Source: an uncultured Muribaculaceae bacterium
GTDB lineage: Bacteria > Bacteroidota > Bacteroidia > Bacteroidales > Muribaculaceae
Assembly (NCBI GenBank): GCA_910584735.1
Contig: CAJUBM010000014.1
Coordinates: 1-33,678, forward strand
DNA length: 33,678 nucleotides
Reading direction: 5' to 3'
Shown: piece after piece, positions 23,491 to 32,269 of the stretch
Layout of the letters: each line of letters starts with the position of its first letter
Numbering within the stretch: position 1 is the stretch's first letter
Notes under the pieces: generated by a model
The model's database searches: none
Told to the model about the DNA's origin: nothing
What the model saw: only the letters and a program-made list of their open reading frames with translations
Made by a program: the position numbers and the translations under genes

Positions 23491-26400
23491 ATGCTTATGA
23501 CCAGACGTTTCTACGTGATTTTGGCCGCATTGCTTTTTGTAGGGATTCCCCCGCTACATGCGTTAGACGTATTTCTTGAGAACCAGGCAGAAACAAATGT
23601 GGGAAAAGTCAAGGTTGTGGAAGTTGGGAGCGAACCAATCACTTTGTATGATGGTAACTCCGCTTCTGCCAAACCTACCAATTATTCGAACTATGGTGTC
23701 GGCGTATGCTTCAAGACCGACCCCGGCACCAAACTCATTCTCAACTTCGAGGAGTTCGATCTGAAGAATATAAATGTTTATCTGTATGACAAAAAGGTTG
23801 ATGCGATAAATTATACTTACGATGACTGGGATTATTATTACGAATACACTACCCCGTCAGGCTGGAAAGAGTACTATTATAGCACTAAGAAACCAACAGA
23901 TTCCTTTACTACCGAGACGGGCTACCTGACGGTGGTATGGAAGCCTTCGGGAGAGACATTCTCCGGCACCGGCATAAAGGCTACTGTGACTGCTGAGGCC
24001 GCCGGTGATATGGAACTTGTTTCCGCCGAACTCTTCAACGGTCTCACACAGGCTTATGCCGGACAGGTGGACGCTCCTCTTTACGGACTGCGCCTCACTA
24101 CCTCCAAATCACTCAACCCCTTAAAAATCACATCGCTGGAATATTCCGATGCTACGGCAGGCGGAAATGTTTCCAATGTTCGTTTGTGCACCCGCGACAA
24201 TGCAGGGGTGTTGACGGTGGTAGACCCGCAGGGATATGAATTGAAATCGGGGAAGAATGAGATATTCTTCGTGGCCGATATCAGTCCGTCCGCTGCCGAG
24301 GGAACGTCTCTAACACCTATAAATATAACATCACTCACCATAGGGACGGAAGAGGTCGTTCCCGATGCCTCATCGTGTACGGACATAACTGTGAAGTCTG
24401 ATATAATAATGCCGGGCGATAAGGCATGGCCTGTGGTGAAGGTAAGTACCCCTCGTAAATTCTATGATACGGGTGGCGTATCGGGTAAGGTACCTCTCGG
24501 GTCAGAGGGCACTATAACATTCCTTCCTGCCGAGGCAGGGAAGAAGGTGAAGATTGATATCTCTGATTTCGGCCTGTTTACAGCATCGATTGCCTCTAAC
24601 AGCGATGTATTCCGGGTTTATAACGGACGTGCCGTTGATGCATCGAAAATCATAGTTTCGGGAACGGAGGCGCCGGGCATGGTGAAGTCTTCCGATGAGG
24701 AAGGCGCCCTCACATTATATTATAAGTGTAACGCCGTCTCCGACTATTACGCCGGCAAGGGATGGGATGCCACTGTGTCGCAGTTCCAGGAAGCGCCTAT
24801 GACGCTTTTGGGCGTTGATGCCGAGGCCGTCTCTTCAGAACCTGTAACCGTCACCGAGGGTGAGAGCGACGTGCCGATGCTCTATTTCAATGTCCGCACA
24901 GCCGATGCCCTCAATCCAAAACATCTCACGGGCGTAAAAGTTACAGGTACGGGTAATGCCGTAAAAGGGGCACTCTATTATCTCGGCGGCAAGAAAGATG
25001 CGGCCAATATAAAGGATTCGAACAAATCGGGTGAGGCAGTTCTGGCAGAGACAGAGGTGGCACTCCCCGCCGATGTGACACTTTCAGAGGGTGACAACTG
25101 GTTCGCTTTGACAATCGATGTGGCCGCTACGGCTGAGGATGGGGAGACTGCCGGTATTACTGTCGGCGGTGTCCTGGTTGATTCATCTGCTTCCGTGCCT
25201 GAAGGAACGGCATCCGCGTCAGCGACCATCGACAATATATGCCGCCTTACCGATGGGACCCACTCCCATAATATTTCGTCCAAATGGACTTTCACCCATA
25301 ATGAACATGAGCTTTATCCCGGTCGTTACGACACTGTGCAGAAAGACCATGTCGTGACGTTCAAACCTGCTACGGGAAGTGGAAAAATCGAGTTGAATTT
25401 CTCGGAGTTCGAAGTGTATTATGCTGCCCAAAGCTACGGCACACGAGCCAAGTTTGAAGTCCGCTCGGGCGACCGTTACGGAACGGTATTGTGGAAGGTT
25501 GATTCAAAGGACAAGTCCACGTCAGGCCCCGGAGTGCCGTTGCGCTCCACTGCCGAGGACGGTTCTCTTACCGTGGTTTTCAATCCCAATACTAATACGC
25601 GTTCTTATTCTGCGAAAGGGTGGATGGCCGAGGTTCGTGAGGTTGTAAGCAAGCCCATGACTATAACCTCTACCGAGGTGCTCCAGTCGCCCGAAGGAGT
25701 GTCGGGAGTGCAGGCCGGTAGCGATAACGCCCGTTTGCTTGACATCAATATCGTGGCGGAAGGCGATACGGATATAAAGACAATAAAAGGTGTGAACCTC
25801 TCTTTGACAGGGCAGTCGGAGATAGAGAAAATCTATCTCTTATCATCGGGTGCATATAGGGACTTCTCCAAGGCTACCGTAGTCGGGAGCGCTGTGCCCG
25901 AAGCCGGGAAACGTGAGGTGGTTATTCCTTGCGACATAGCTCTTGCCGATGGCGACAACCGTCTGTGGGTTACCTTTGACCTTGCCGATGATGTTGATTC
26001 CGACATAATGATAGATGCTGCCGTGTCAGGTTTCATTATGGATAATGACACGGAACTTGTAATCGGCAACGGTGACCCCGAGGGATATCGCCTGACACAG
26101 AATATCTACGTGATGGAGGCCGGCACCAAGGAAGTTGTTGTTGCCCGCAAGCTCCAGTTCTACGATGACGGCGGAGCCGATGGCAACATCTCGATGAGCT
26201 TTAACGGTACGGTTACTTTCGTACCCGCCCGCACAGGGGAGGCGATACGCATCAATACCCCCGAGGATGGTTTCGGCCTGGGTATGCACACTATGAAGAT
26301 ATACAATGGCCGCACTATCTCGGAGGAGACCCTGATTGACACATATCGTGGGGCCAGCGGGCCGGAGAATGTTATCTCTACCGCCGAGGACGGAACGTTG

Positions 26401-29400
26401 ACCGTGGTTGTGAAAACCCTCAATTCCCCCTCCGTGATGGGATTCCATGTGGAGGTTGATCCTTTCGCTCTGCGCGATTTGGAGGCTTCCGCGCCTGTAG
26501 TCGAAGGCCCGGGAAGTCCTTATGTCGTGCGCGGAGGTACGCGTGTTCCTCTTCTCAAAGCGCCATTCGAGGTTGCCGGTGAGAAGAATACGGTTGCTCT
26601 TACAGGGGTAAAGGCCGTGGTAAATGCACCTGAAGGAGTAATGACCAAGGCTGAAGTATTCCTTACCTCTGCTGACATGTTTGTCGCTGACAAGCCGTTG
26701 GGCGAGGCCGTGCTGAACCCATCGGGTGAAATATCGTTTGAATCGACCGATGGCGTGGAGATTGGTGCCGCAGGTACATATTATATATGGCTTACCTGTG
26801 ATATAGCGGCTTCCGCTTCGGTAGACAGCAAGATTCAAAGTTCCCTTACGGGAGTCACTATCGGGACAAAGCAACTCACCCCGGTTCAGGATGAAGCTAT
26901 AGAACTTTCCATCCGTGCCGGACTGTCAGGCACCTATACACTCGGTAAGGGTGGTGACTACTCTACATTCTCTGCTGCTACCAAGGCGTTGAAAGATGGT
27001 ATAGAGGGGCCGGTGACATTCCGGGTTCTTGACGGAACGTATCCAGAGAATATCGTGCTTTCTGACATCAGGGGTACATCTGCCGAAAACCGCATTACGT
27101 TTACATCGCAATCGGGCAACCGTGCCGCCGTGGTTGTAACAGGCTCCATGCCTTCTGCCTCAAACGATGAGTACGGCACCCATAAGGAGGGTATGGTGCT
27201 GGTGGAACGCACACCCTATGTATCCTTCTCTTCTATTACTTTCCAGCCCACGCAGGGAATGGAATATCCGTCAGTGATGAATATCTATGACGGCTCGACC
27301 GATGTGACAGTTGACAACTGTGCGTTCTCGGGCATGCAGTACTACGACCCGATTAAGAGCGGCGTCAAACTCATCTTCGTGGAATCTCCAAATGAGGAGA
27401 ACCATACCTGCGATAATTTCTCGGTTACGAACAGTTCGTTCTCCGGCGGCTATTGCGCCCTGAGCCTGCAAGGGTCGGGATATGTGGCCCACCGACGTCT
27501 GCAGAACCTCACGGTTTCGGGCAATACCATTACCAATCCTTATTTCCAGGGTATATATGCCAACAATGTTGAGAATCTTGTAATTACGGGTAACACTATC
27601 GAGAACCGCAACCAGGCGAAGGATGATTTCCGTGGAATAGATATTTTCCTTGCGGGATTCCGCATCGAGGCCAACAAATTGGTGCTTTCATCCGACCAGG
27701 TTTCGCAGCGTGGTATAAATATACGTAAGCAAGGTGGAGGTCTTGCCGATAATCCCGGCATAGTGGTAAACAATGTGATTTCCTACCCATCGGCAACCGA
27801 GGATTTCCATCATGGTATAGATATAGACGCATCTTCGAAATATGTGAAGTTCATCCATAACACCGTGGTCGTTGACGGTACCGGGGGCCATCCGCTCGGA
27901 ATCGAAGGTAATCCCACCTCTTCCGTGGGGCTTGAGTTCACAGCCAACCTGTTGCAGAATCTCGGATCGGGTGCCGCCTTCCATCTTTCCTACCCTGAAT
28001 ATGCCGAAGCTGTTCTTGATAAGATTTCTTGGTCGGGCAACTGCTACTATGGCTCCACGATGGTTTACACCGGGGAGGATGCTTCCGCCATGACCTTCAC
28101 CCAATACAAAGAGAAGACCGGCGATGAAACCTCTGCCATGGAGCGTATCAATTTTGCTACTTCCACCAACCTGCGTCCTTTGGATAATGCCCCTGTTCTT
28201 GAGATTGCCCGCAATCCGCTGGTATTGGTCGATGCCGATGGCCGCGACCGCAGCGAGACAACCTCGCGCGGAGCATACCAGTATCGTCCCATGTCGACAG
28301 AGAAGCCTGTCATGGCCCCGGAATATCCCGTGGTAAAGGGTTCTACCGTAAGCTCGGTGACCGTGGCTGTGAAATGGAATGTCCCGGGCGACCTTTATAT
28401 GCTTGTGCTTCCGGCATCGGATGCCGCTCCTACGGCCGAGACACTCCTTTCGCAGTCTTACCGGGAAATACAGGGCGATACGGAGGTACTTGTAACCAAA
28501 GAATTCCTCAACGAGAATACGCTTTATAAGGCATACTTCCTTATGAACACTGTATTGGGCGGAAATTCCGATGTCTTTGCTTCGGAAGAGGTACGCACCC
28601 TTCGCGACTATACGGCACTGGCAGTGGTTTCCCCGGATGATGTGACAATACAGGCCGGGGCATCGGCCACATTGTCGGTTTCCGCTACGGGGGGTAATGA
28701 AGATGAGCCTTATGCTTACGAATGGTACGACCAGATGATGGAGGCGGTAGGTAGCGATGCCGCGCTTACAGTGTCGCCGGAAGTATCATCGCTCTACCGT
28801 GTGAAAGTCACCTCGTCCGACAACCAGGTAGCGTGGGGTAAGGTGCGTGTACGTGTAGAGGATGTGCCTTTGGCCGTAGCTACATTCGAAGATGTCTATC
28901 TCACCTCCGAGTCCTCGTGGCGTTGGGACAGGAACATCAATGACCCGGGGGAGACCGATGCTTTCTTCAGCGGTTCCTTTGAGTTTGCCAACTCCGACAT
29001 GCGCCAGTACAACACCTGGGGCGGATTCGGTTATGCAAACGAGACCTCGAACATTTACTCCGACCTCGCCCACCAGATGCGCAATGCCGTTGGTGCGGGT
29101 GCTGCCTCGACACGGGCCTACGGCGTATGCAGCCCTTACGGGATGGATGGCGACTATGTCGTTACGGTTACCAACGCCCCTGACGGATGTGTGGTGCCGG
29201 GAGTTTATGTTACGAATTCGGCGCTTACGCTGGATGCGGTTCTTAACGGATCGGCTACGACGGCTCCGTTTGTTGACGGAGATTATCTGGAAGTGGAGAT
29301 TGAAGGATATGATGCCGCCGGTTCGCGTATAGGCCGTATCATAGTGCCTCTTGCCGACTTCCGTTCCGGCAAATCAGATATAGTCAATGAGTGGAAGTAT

Positions 29401-29760
29401 GTCAACCTCAAGCCTCTCGGCGAGGTGCGTACTCTTAAGTTCGGATGCTATAGCTCGCAGGAGCCTGACCTGACCCGTATGTTCTGCCTTGATCAGCTTG
29501 GTGCCGCTGACCCGGATTCATCGGTAGAATTAGGAGGTGCAGACGGCGTATCGTTGAGACTGGTAGCGGACAATGTGCTGTCTGTAAGCTGCGCGTCTCC
29601 GTGCGACCTTGAGATATTCACTGTTGCCGGACAGATAGTAGAGAGATATACTCTTGACGGCTCTTCTGCCGTGGGTATATCCGCACTGGCTCCCGGTGTA
29701 TATATCGCACACGTGGCCGGTAGTTGCGGGGATGCCTCCTTGCGATTTGCCAAGCGCTGA
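23491..29760 (+). CDS. Giant exported multidomain protein with beta-helix, DUF4465 and T9SS-like tail, under B12 riboswitch
   Basis: This 2089-residue surface or secreted protein has a signal peptide at ~1-25. Then come four repeats of a CUB-like domain plus a domain resembling the BNR-associated N-terminal domain, at roughly 27-300, 312-575, 580-865 and 870-1135. The CUB-like part has F/VYNGR and a closing EDGTLTVVF-type strand; the second part has DNWFALTIDVA-type strands. Residues ~1145-1600 form a right-handed beta-helix (repeated VSGNTITNP, VITGNTIEN). FN3-like (~1610-1705) and Ig-like (~1711-1790) segments follow. DUF4465 covers ~1796-2003: ATFEDVYL, WGGFGYANET, VPGVYVTNS, GDYLEVEIEGYD, PLADFRS, MFCLDQL. 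Last is a T9SS-like sorting domain (~2015-2089). From memory, DUF4465-type proteins occur in Bacteroides corrinoid-transport loci, so B12 capture is a reasonable inference. ATG 23497 is an alternative start. A terminator follows, so the gene is monocistronic. Confidence 0.88.
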   Translation: MLMTRRFYVILAALLFVGIPPLHALDVFLENQAETNVGKVKVVEVGSEPITLYDGNSASAKPTNYSNYGVGVCFKTDPGTKLILNFEEFDLKNINVYLYDKKVDAINYTYDDWDYYYEYTTPSGWKEYYYSTKKPTDSFTTETGYLTVVWKPSGETFSGTGIKATVTAEAAGDMELVSAELFNGLTQAYAGQVDAPLYGLRLTTSKSLNPLKITSLEYSDATAGGNVSNVRLCTRDNAGVLTVVDPQGYELKSGKNEIFFVADISPSAAEGTSLTPINITSLTIGTEEVVPDASSCTDITVKSDIIMPGDKAWPVVKVSTPRKFYDTGGVSGKVPLGSEGTITFLPAEAGKKVKIDISDFGLFTASIASNSDVFRVYNGRAVDASKIIVSGTEAPGMVKSSDEEGALTLYYKCNAVSDYYAGKGWDATVSQFQEAPMTLLGVDAEAVSSEPVTVTEGESDVPMLYFNVRTADALNPKHLTGVKVTGTGNAVKGALYYLGGKKDAANIKDSNKSGEAVLAETEVALPADVTLSEGDNWFALTIDVAATAEDGETAGITVGGVLVDSSASVPEGTASASATIDNICRLTDGTHSHNISSKWTFTHNEHELYPGRYDTVQKDHVVTFKPATGSGKIELNFSEFEVYYAAQSYGTRAKFEVRSGDRYGTVLWKVDSKDKSTSGPGVPLRSTAEDGSLTVVFNPNTNTRSYSAKGWMAEVREVVSKPMTITSTEVLQSPEGVSGVQAGSDNARLLDINIVAEGDTDIKTIKGVNLSLTGQSEIEKIYLLSSGAYRDFSKATVVGSAVPEAGKREVVIPCDIALADGDNRLWVTFDLADDVDSDIMIDAAVSGFIMDNDTELVIGNGDPEGYRLTQNIYVMEAGTKEVVVARKLQFYDDGGADGNISMSFNGTVTFVPARTGEAIRINTPEDGFGLGMHTMKIYNGRTISEETLIDTYRGASGPENVISTAEDGTLTVVVKTLNSPSVMGFHVEVDPFALRDLEASAPVVEGPGSPYVVRGGTRVPLLKAPFEVAGEKNTVALTGVKAVVNAPEGVMTKAEVFLTSADMFVADKPLGEAVLNPSGEISFESTDGVEIGAAGTYYIWLTCDIAASASVDSKIQSSLTGVTIGTKQLTPVQDEAIELSIRAGLSGTYTLGKGGDYSTFSAATKALKDGIEGPVTFRVLDGTYPENIVLSDIRGTSAENRITFTSQSGNRAAVVVTGSMPSASNDEYGTHKEGMVLVERTPYVSFSSITFQPTQGMEYPSVMNIYDGSTDVTVDNCAFSGMQYYDPIKSGVKLIFVESPNEENHTCDNFSVTNSSFSGGYCALSLQGSGYVAHRRLQNLTVSGNTITNPYFQGIYANNVENLVITGNTIENRNQAKDDFRGIDIFLAGFRIEANKLVLSSDQVSQRGINIRKQGGGLADNPGIVVNNVISYPSATEDFHHGIDIDASSKYVKFIHNTVVVDGTGGHPLGIEGNPTSSVGLEFTANLLQNLGSGAAFHLSYPEYAEAVLDKISWSGNCYYGSTMVYTGEDASAMTFTQYKEKTGDETSAMERINFATSTNLRPLDNAPVLEIARNPLVLVDADGRDRSETTSRGAYQYRPMSTEKPVMAPEYPVVKGSTVSSVTVAVKWNVPGDLYMLVLPASDAAPTAETLLSQSYREIQGDTEVLVTKEFLNENTLYKAYFLMNTVLGGNSDVFASEEVRTLRDYTALAVVSPDDVTIQAGASATLSVSATGGNEDEPYAYEWYDQMMEAVGSDAALTVSPEVSSLYRVKVTSSDNQVAWGKVRVRVEDVPLAVATFEDVYLTSESSWRWDRNINDPGETDAFFSGSFEFANSDMRQYNTWGGFGYANETSNIYSDLAHQMRNAVGAGAASTRAYGVCSPYGMDGDYVVTVTNAPDGCVVPGVYVTNSALTLDAVLNGSATTAPFVDGDYLEVEIEGYDAAGSRIGRIIVPLADFRSGKSDIVNEWKYVNLKPLGEVRTLKFGCYSSQEPDLTRMFCLDQLGAADPDSSVELGGADGVSLRLVADNVLSVSCASPCDLEIFTVAGQIVERYTLDGSSAVGISALAPGVYIAHVAGSCGDASLRFAKR

Positions 29761-29807
29761 TAGACAGTGTATTATAATAAGGCTGTTTGATAATCAGTTA
29801 TATTGCC

Positions 29808-29850
29808 GGAATCCCGCCTGCAGTGATTGCAGGCGGGATTTCCTTGTTTT
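29808..29850 (+). terminator. Terminator of the giant gene
   Basis: GGAATCCCGCCTGCA (29808-29822) pairs with TGCAGGCGGGATTTCC (29828-29843), with one bulged A and a 5-nt loop. TTGTTTTT follows. It is a classical rho-independent terminator 48 bp after the stop of the 2089-residue gene, and it means any frame running through it from 29787 is not the real start of the next gene. Confidence 0.85.
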
Positions 29851-29921
29851 TCCAGGGAGATGAACCTTGTCAGACGTGGTGGCGTTTAATATTTGTGAAA
29901 GAAACTGAACTTGACATAAGG

Positions 29922-30401
29922 ATGGTAAAGGTGGAGGAGGTGGAAAGCCTCACCAGGCTTTATCGTTGGGAGATATTCCGCCTGACCGGGAGTGCTTCGG
30001 AAGTTAAGGTAGGGCTTAAGGTGCATTTGGAAACCATACCTCGATTCCAAAAGGTGAAACTGCGTCTTTGTGCCACGTACACCCGTGAGCGCGGTATGGT
30101 GCTTCGTCCGTTGCTTGACTATGTTGTGGATGTTGAGTTTGAGATTGACGAATATCAACGGCATTTCGGCGCCGATGCCGGACATGGGGACGCGTTTGAT
30201 TTCCCGCCTTCGGTGCTTACTATGATGCTTGGTGTCGGTGTCGGGGCCATGCGTGGTATGATTGCGTTGCGAACCAAGGGTACTCCCTTGGCAGATAAGC
30301 CGTTGCCACTCATAAATATTTCCTCGCTCGTAAGTCGCCTTATTTATTCGTCGCCATGCGATGAGAATACTTATCCATTGTCAGCGCTTGTATGTGGCTG
30401 A
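29922..30401 (+). CDS. Hypothetical protein, ~159 residues
   Basis: I do not recognise this gene with confidence. The frame is open from 29787, but the terminator at 29808-29850 lies inside that part. A start at ATG 29922 (MVKVEEVESL) or GTG 29895 (KETELDIRMVKV) is therefore more credible; I prefer the ATG. The protein has no signal peptide or membrane segment and appears to be beta-rich in the first half (FRLTGSASEVKVGLKVHLE, KVKLRLCATY). It then has VLTMMLGVGVGAMRGM followed by LPLINISSL. This helix-then-PLINI ending faintly recalls SecB-like fold proteins of Bacteroidetes, which is only a suggestion. It stands between a terminator and a long palindrome. Confidence 0.55.
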   Translation: MVKVEEVESLTRLYRWEIFRLTGSASEVKVGLKVHLETIPRFQKVKLRLCATYTRERGMVLRPLLDYVVDVEFEIDEYQRHFGADAGHGDAFDFPPSVLTMMLGVGVGAMRGMIALRTKGTPLADKPLPLINISSLVSRLIYSSPCDENTYPLSALVCG

Positions 30402-30422
30402 CTATAAATTAATAATACTAAG

Positions 30423-30575
30423 TAACTGGTCGAAATTATTTTAATGTTTGTCCGAGGAAAATTTTAAGGAGATTTTTCTCGATGAAGAAGGAGTGTAGCG
30501 AGCTACACGACTGATGAAGAGAGGAAAAGATTCAAAAATTTTGCCGGAGAAACATTGAAATAATCAGACCAGTTA
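30423..30575. repeat. ~153-nt imperfect palindrome in intergenic DNA
   Basis: The outer arms TAACTGGTC (30423-30431) and GACCAGTTA (30567-30575) are perfect complements, and the centre GTGTAGC-GA-GCTACAC (30493-30508) is also perfect and concentric. Between them most bases also pair: ATTATTT(T/C)AATGTTT, CCG and AAAATTTT blocks match on both arms with short gaps. RNA from either strand would fold into one long hairpin. It may be a dispersed palindromic element, a MITE remnant or a regulatory RNA. No second copy is seen in this window. Confidence 0.8.
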
Positions 30576-30583
30576 GTATAAAA

Positions 30584-30591
30584 TAATTTTG
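30584..30591 (+). promoter_or_regulatory. -7 box for the DUF3108 genes
   Basis: TAATTTTG matches TAnnTTTG exactly, 17 bp before the ATG at 30609 and 8 bp after the end of the long palindrome. A -33 TTTG at normal distance is missing, and that stretch would lie within the palindrome's right arm. The short distance gives a leader of about 10 nt. Confidence 0.4.
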
Positions 30592-30608
30592 AACAGTTAC
30601 TTAAGACT

Positions 30609-31382
30609 ATGAAACGGTTGCTTTATCTGATGGCTGTGATTATGCTGTCTGTACCGGCTGTGTTACGCGCTTGGACGGTGCCTGACGAGACTCTTCGTTA
30701 CGAGGTTCGTTTCAAATGGGGATTTATCGATGCCAATGCCGGGGTGGCGGAACTATCAACCTATAATATACCGGGAACCAACCAGTTCCGGGCAACACTC
30801 ACAGGAAAATCGGTTGATTTGTTGGGACACTATTATGCGGCGGGTGACACGATTATAGGAACCCTTATGTCCGACACAGTGCAGTCGGTATATACCGAGC
30901 ATCTGTCGAAATCAGCGGGAGAGTTCGCCATCCAGACGATAACCTATCCCGGTGCCGGGAATAACGGGGAGGGGAGTATTGTGAAGACTCTTCCCGGGGG
31001 GCGTGTGCTGCGTGAGCGTATCAGCCATTATGGCGGCGGGGTCACTGTCGATTTGTTAGGGGTGTTCTATTATATACGCCAGCTTGACTACTCGAAGATG
31101 CAGCCGGGACAGGTGGTGAGGGTGAATATATTCTCAGGCACGGATGCCGAGACCCTACAGGTCCATTATAAAGGGACTGCTGAGGCCGACTCATGCGGCG
31201 CTTCTGTAGCGGCTTACAACGTGTCGCTTACCTTTTCAAACAATAGCGGCAATTCGGCTCCATCACAGATGGATGTGTTGATCTCTACAGACGATTCGCG
31301 GATACCGCTTTCCGTGACCGGCTCCCTTAAGGTGGGGCATATATACGCGCGCTTTATCGGGGATGACCCTTGCACCGATTAA
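30609..31382 (+). CDS. DUF3108 domain-containing exported protein (copy 1)
   Basis: This is a 257-residue protein with a signal peptide (MKRLLYLMAVIMLSVPAVLRAW). The rest is a DUF3108-type beta-rich domain: ETLRYEVRFKWGFIDANAG at the start, the VDLLGVFYYIRQLDYSKMQPG segment in the middle, and a C-terminal strand region ending IYARFIG. The family is periplasmic and of unknown function; its fold resembles lipid-carrying barrel proteins, but I see nothing specific. It has a close paralogue immediately downstream (31462-32265), separated by a strong terminator, so the two may be expressed independently. Confidence 0.85.
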   Translation: MKRLLYLMAVIMLSVPAVLRAWTVPDETLRYEVRFKWGFIDANAGVAELSTYNIPGTNQFRATLTGKSVDLLGHYYAAGDTIIGTLMSDTVQSVYTEHLSKSAGEFAIQTITYPGAGNNGEGSIVKTLPGGRVLRERISHYGGGVTVDLLGVFYYIRQLDYSKMQPGQVVRVNIFSGTDAETLQVHYKGTAEADSCGASVAAYNVSLTFSNNSGNSAPSQMDVLISTDDSRIPLSVTGSLKVGHIYARFIGDDPCTD

Positions 31383-31405
31383 ACCAAATGTCGCAACATA
31401 TGTCT

Positions 31406-31446
31406 AAAAGGGTGTTTGGTAATCGGCTATTATCAAACACCCTTTT
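31406..31446. terminator. Strong hairpin terminator between the DUF3108 genes
   Basis: AAAAGGGTGTTTG (31406-31418) is perfectly complementary to CAAACACCCTTTT (31434-31446), with three or four extra inner pairs and a small loop. A-rich on one side and T-rich on the other, it could act in both directions. It begins 23 bp after the stop of the first DUF3108 gene and ends 15 bp before the second gene's start. Confidence 0.85.
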
Positions 31447-31461
31447 AAATGTAAAAATAGA

Positions 31462-32265
31462 ATGTGCTTATATAAGATGTCACGATTCGGGAATCTCTTT
31501 ACGCGCCTGTTTATCATAACGGCTTTAGCATTTTTGCTCCCCATATTGGCGTATGCATGGGATGTGCCCTCGGAGACCCTCTCATACGATGTCATGTACA
31601 AATGGGGGCTCATTAATAAGAAGGCCGGAACCGTTATCATACGCACCACTCCCGAACCGGGTGGTGAATTCCGGGCGTTTCTTACGGGAAGCACCGCCAA
31701 ATGGGCTGACCGTTTCTACACCGTGCGTGATACCCTCAGCGGTCGTATCGCAAAAGGAACATTCCTTCCGTCCTATTACGAGAAAGCCGCCCACGAGGGG
31801 GGCGACTATGAGCATAATATACTCAGATATAAGCGTTCCGGTAATACTACTACGGCTGATGTTACCGTGGCGCGTAAGCGTAAGAAAGATTCTGCCATAC
31901 GCCGCGAGACAAAGACCCATTCGGCTACCGGCACCACCATCGATATGCTTTCCTCGTTCTATTTCATGCGTAAGCTTGACTATGCCCGCATGAAAAAGGG
32001 GGAGACTGTATCGGTGAACGTTTTCTCCGGCAAGCAGAAGGAGCGCCTTACTATACATTACGAGGGTATAGAGGAGATAGAGGTGAACAAGAAGAAGTAT
32101 AAGTGCTTCCATATCACCTTCACTTTCACATCTAAAAACGGTAAGAAGACCTCCGACAACATGGACGCATGGATCTCCATGACACCGGGGAAGATCCCTC
32201 TCCTTTTGGAAGGTAAACTGCCCGTAGGTAAGGTGCGTTGCTTTTACTCAGGCACGATACATTGA
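31462..32265 (+). CDS. DUF3108 domain-containing exported protein (copy 2)
   Basis: This 267-residue paralogue of the preceding protein shares the same landmarks: ETLSYDVMYKWGLINKKAG, a GSTAKWADRFYTVRDTLSG segment, IDMLSSFYFMRKLDYARMKKG, VNVFSGKQKERLTIHYEG, and IPLLLEGKLPVGKVRCFYSG at the end. A signal peptide is present. ATG 31477 (MSRFGNLFTRLF) gives a more typical signal peptide than 31462 and may be the true start. It is much richer in lysine than copy 1, hinting at divergence of surface charge. Its stop is 4 bp from the convergent serine dehydratase gene. Confidence 0.85.
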   Translation: MCLYKMSRFGNLFTRLFIITALAFLLPILAYAWDVPSETLSYDVMYKWGLINKKAGTVIIRTTPEPGGEFRAFLTGSTAKWADRFYTVRDTLSGRIAKGTFLPSYYEKAAHEGGDYEHNILRYKRSGNTTTADVTVARKRKKDSAIRRETKTHSATGTTIDMLSSFYFMRKLDYARMKKGETVSVNVFSGKQKERLTIHYEGIEEIEVNKKKYKCFHITFTFTSKNGKKTSDNMDAWISMTPGKIPLLLEGKLPVGKVRCFYSGTIH

Positions 32266-32269
32266 ACCG

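Noticed and set aside
29787..29921. Upstream start at 29787 for the small hypothetical protein
   Set aside because: The first codons overlap the terminator hairpin of the giant gene, so a start at 29895 or 29922 is more plausible.
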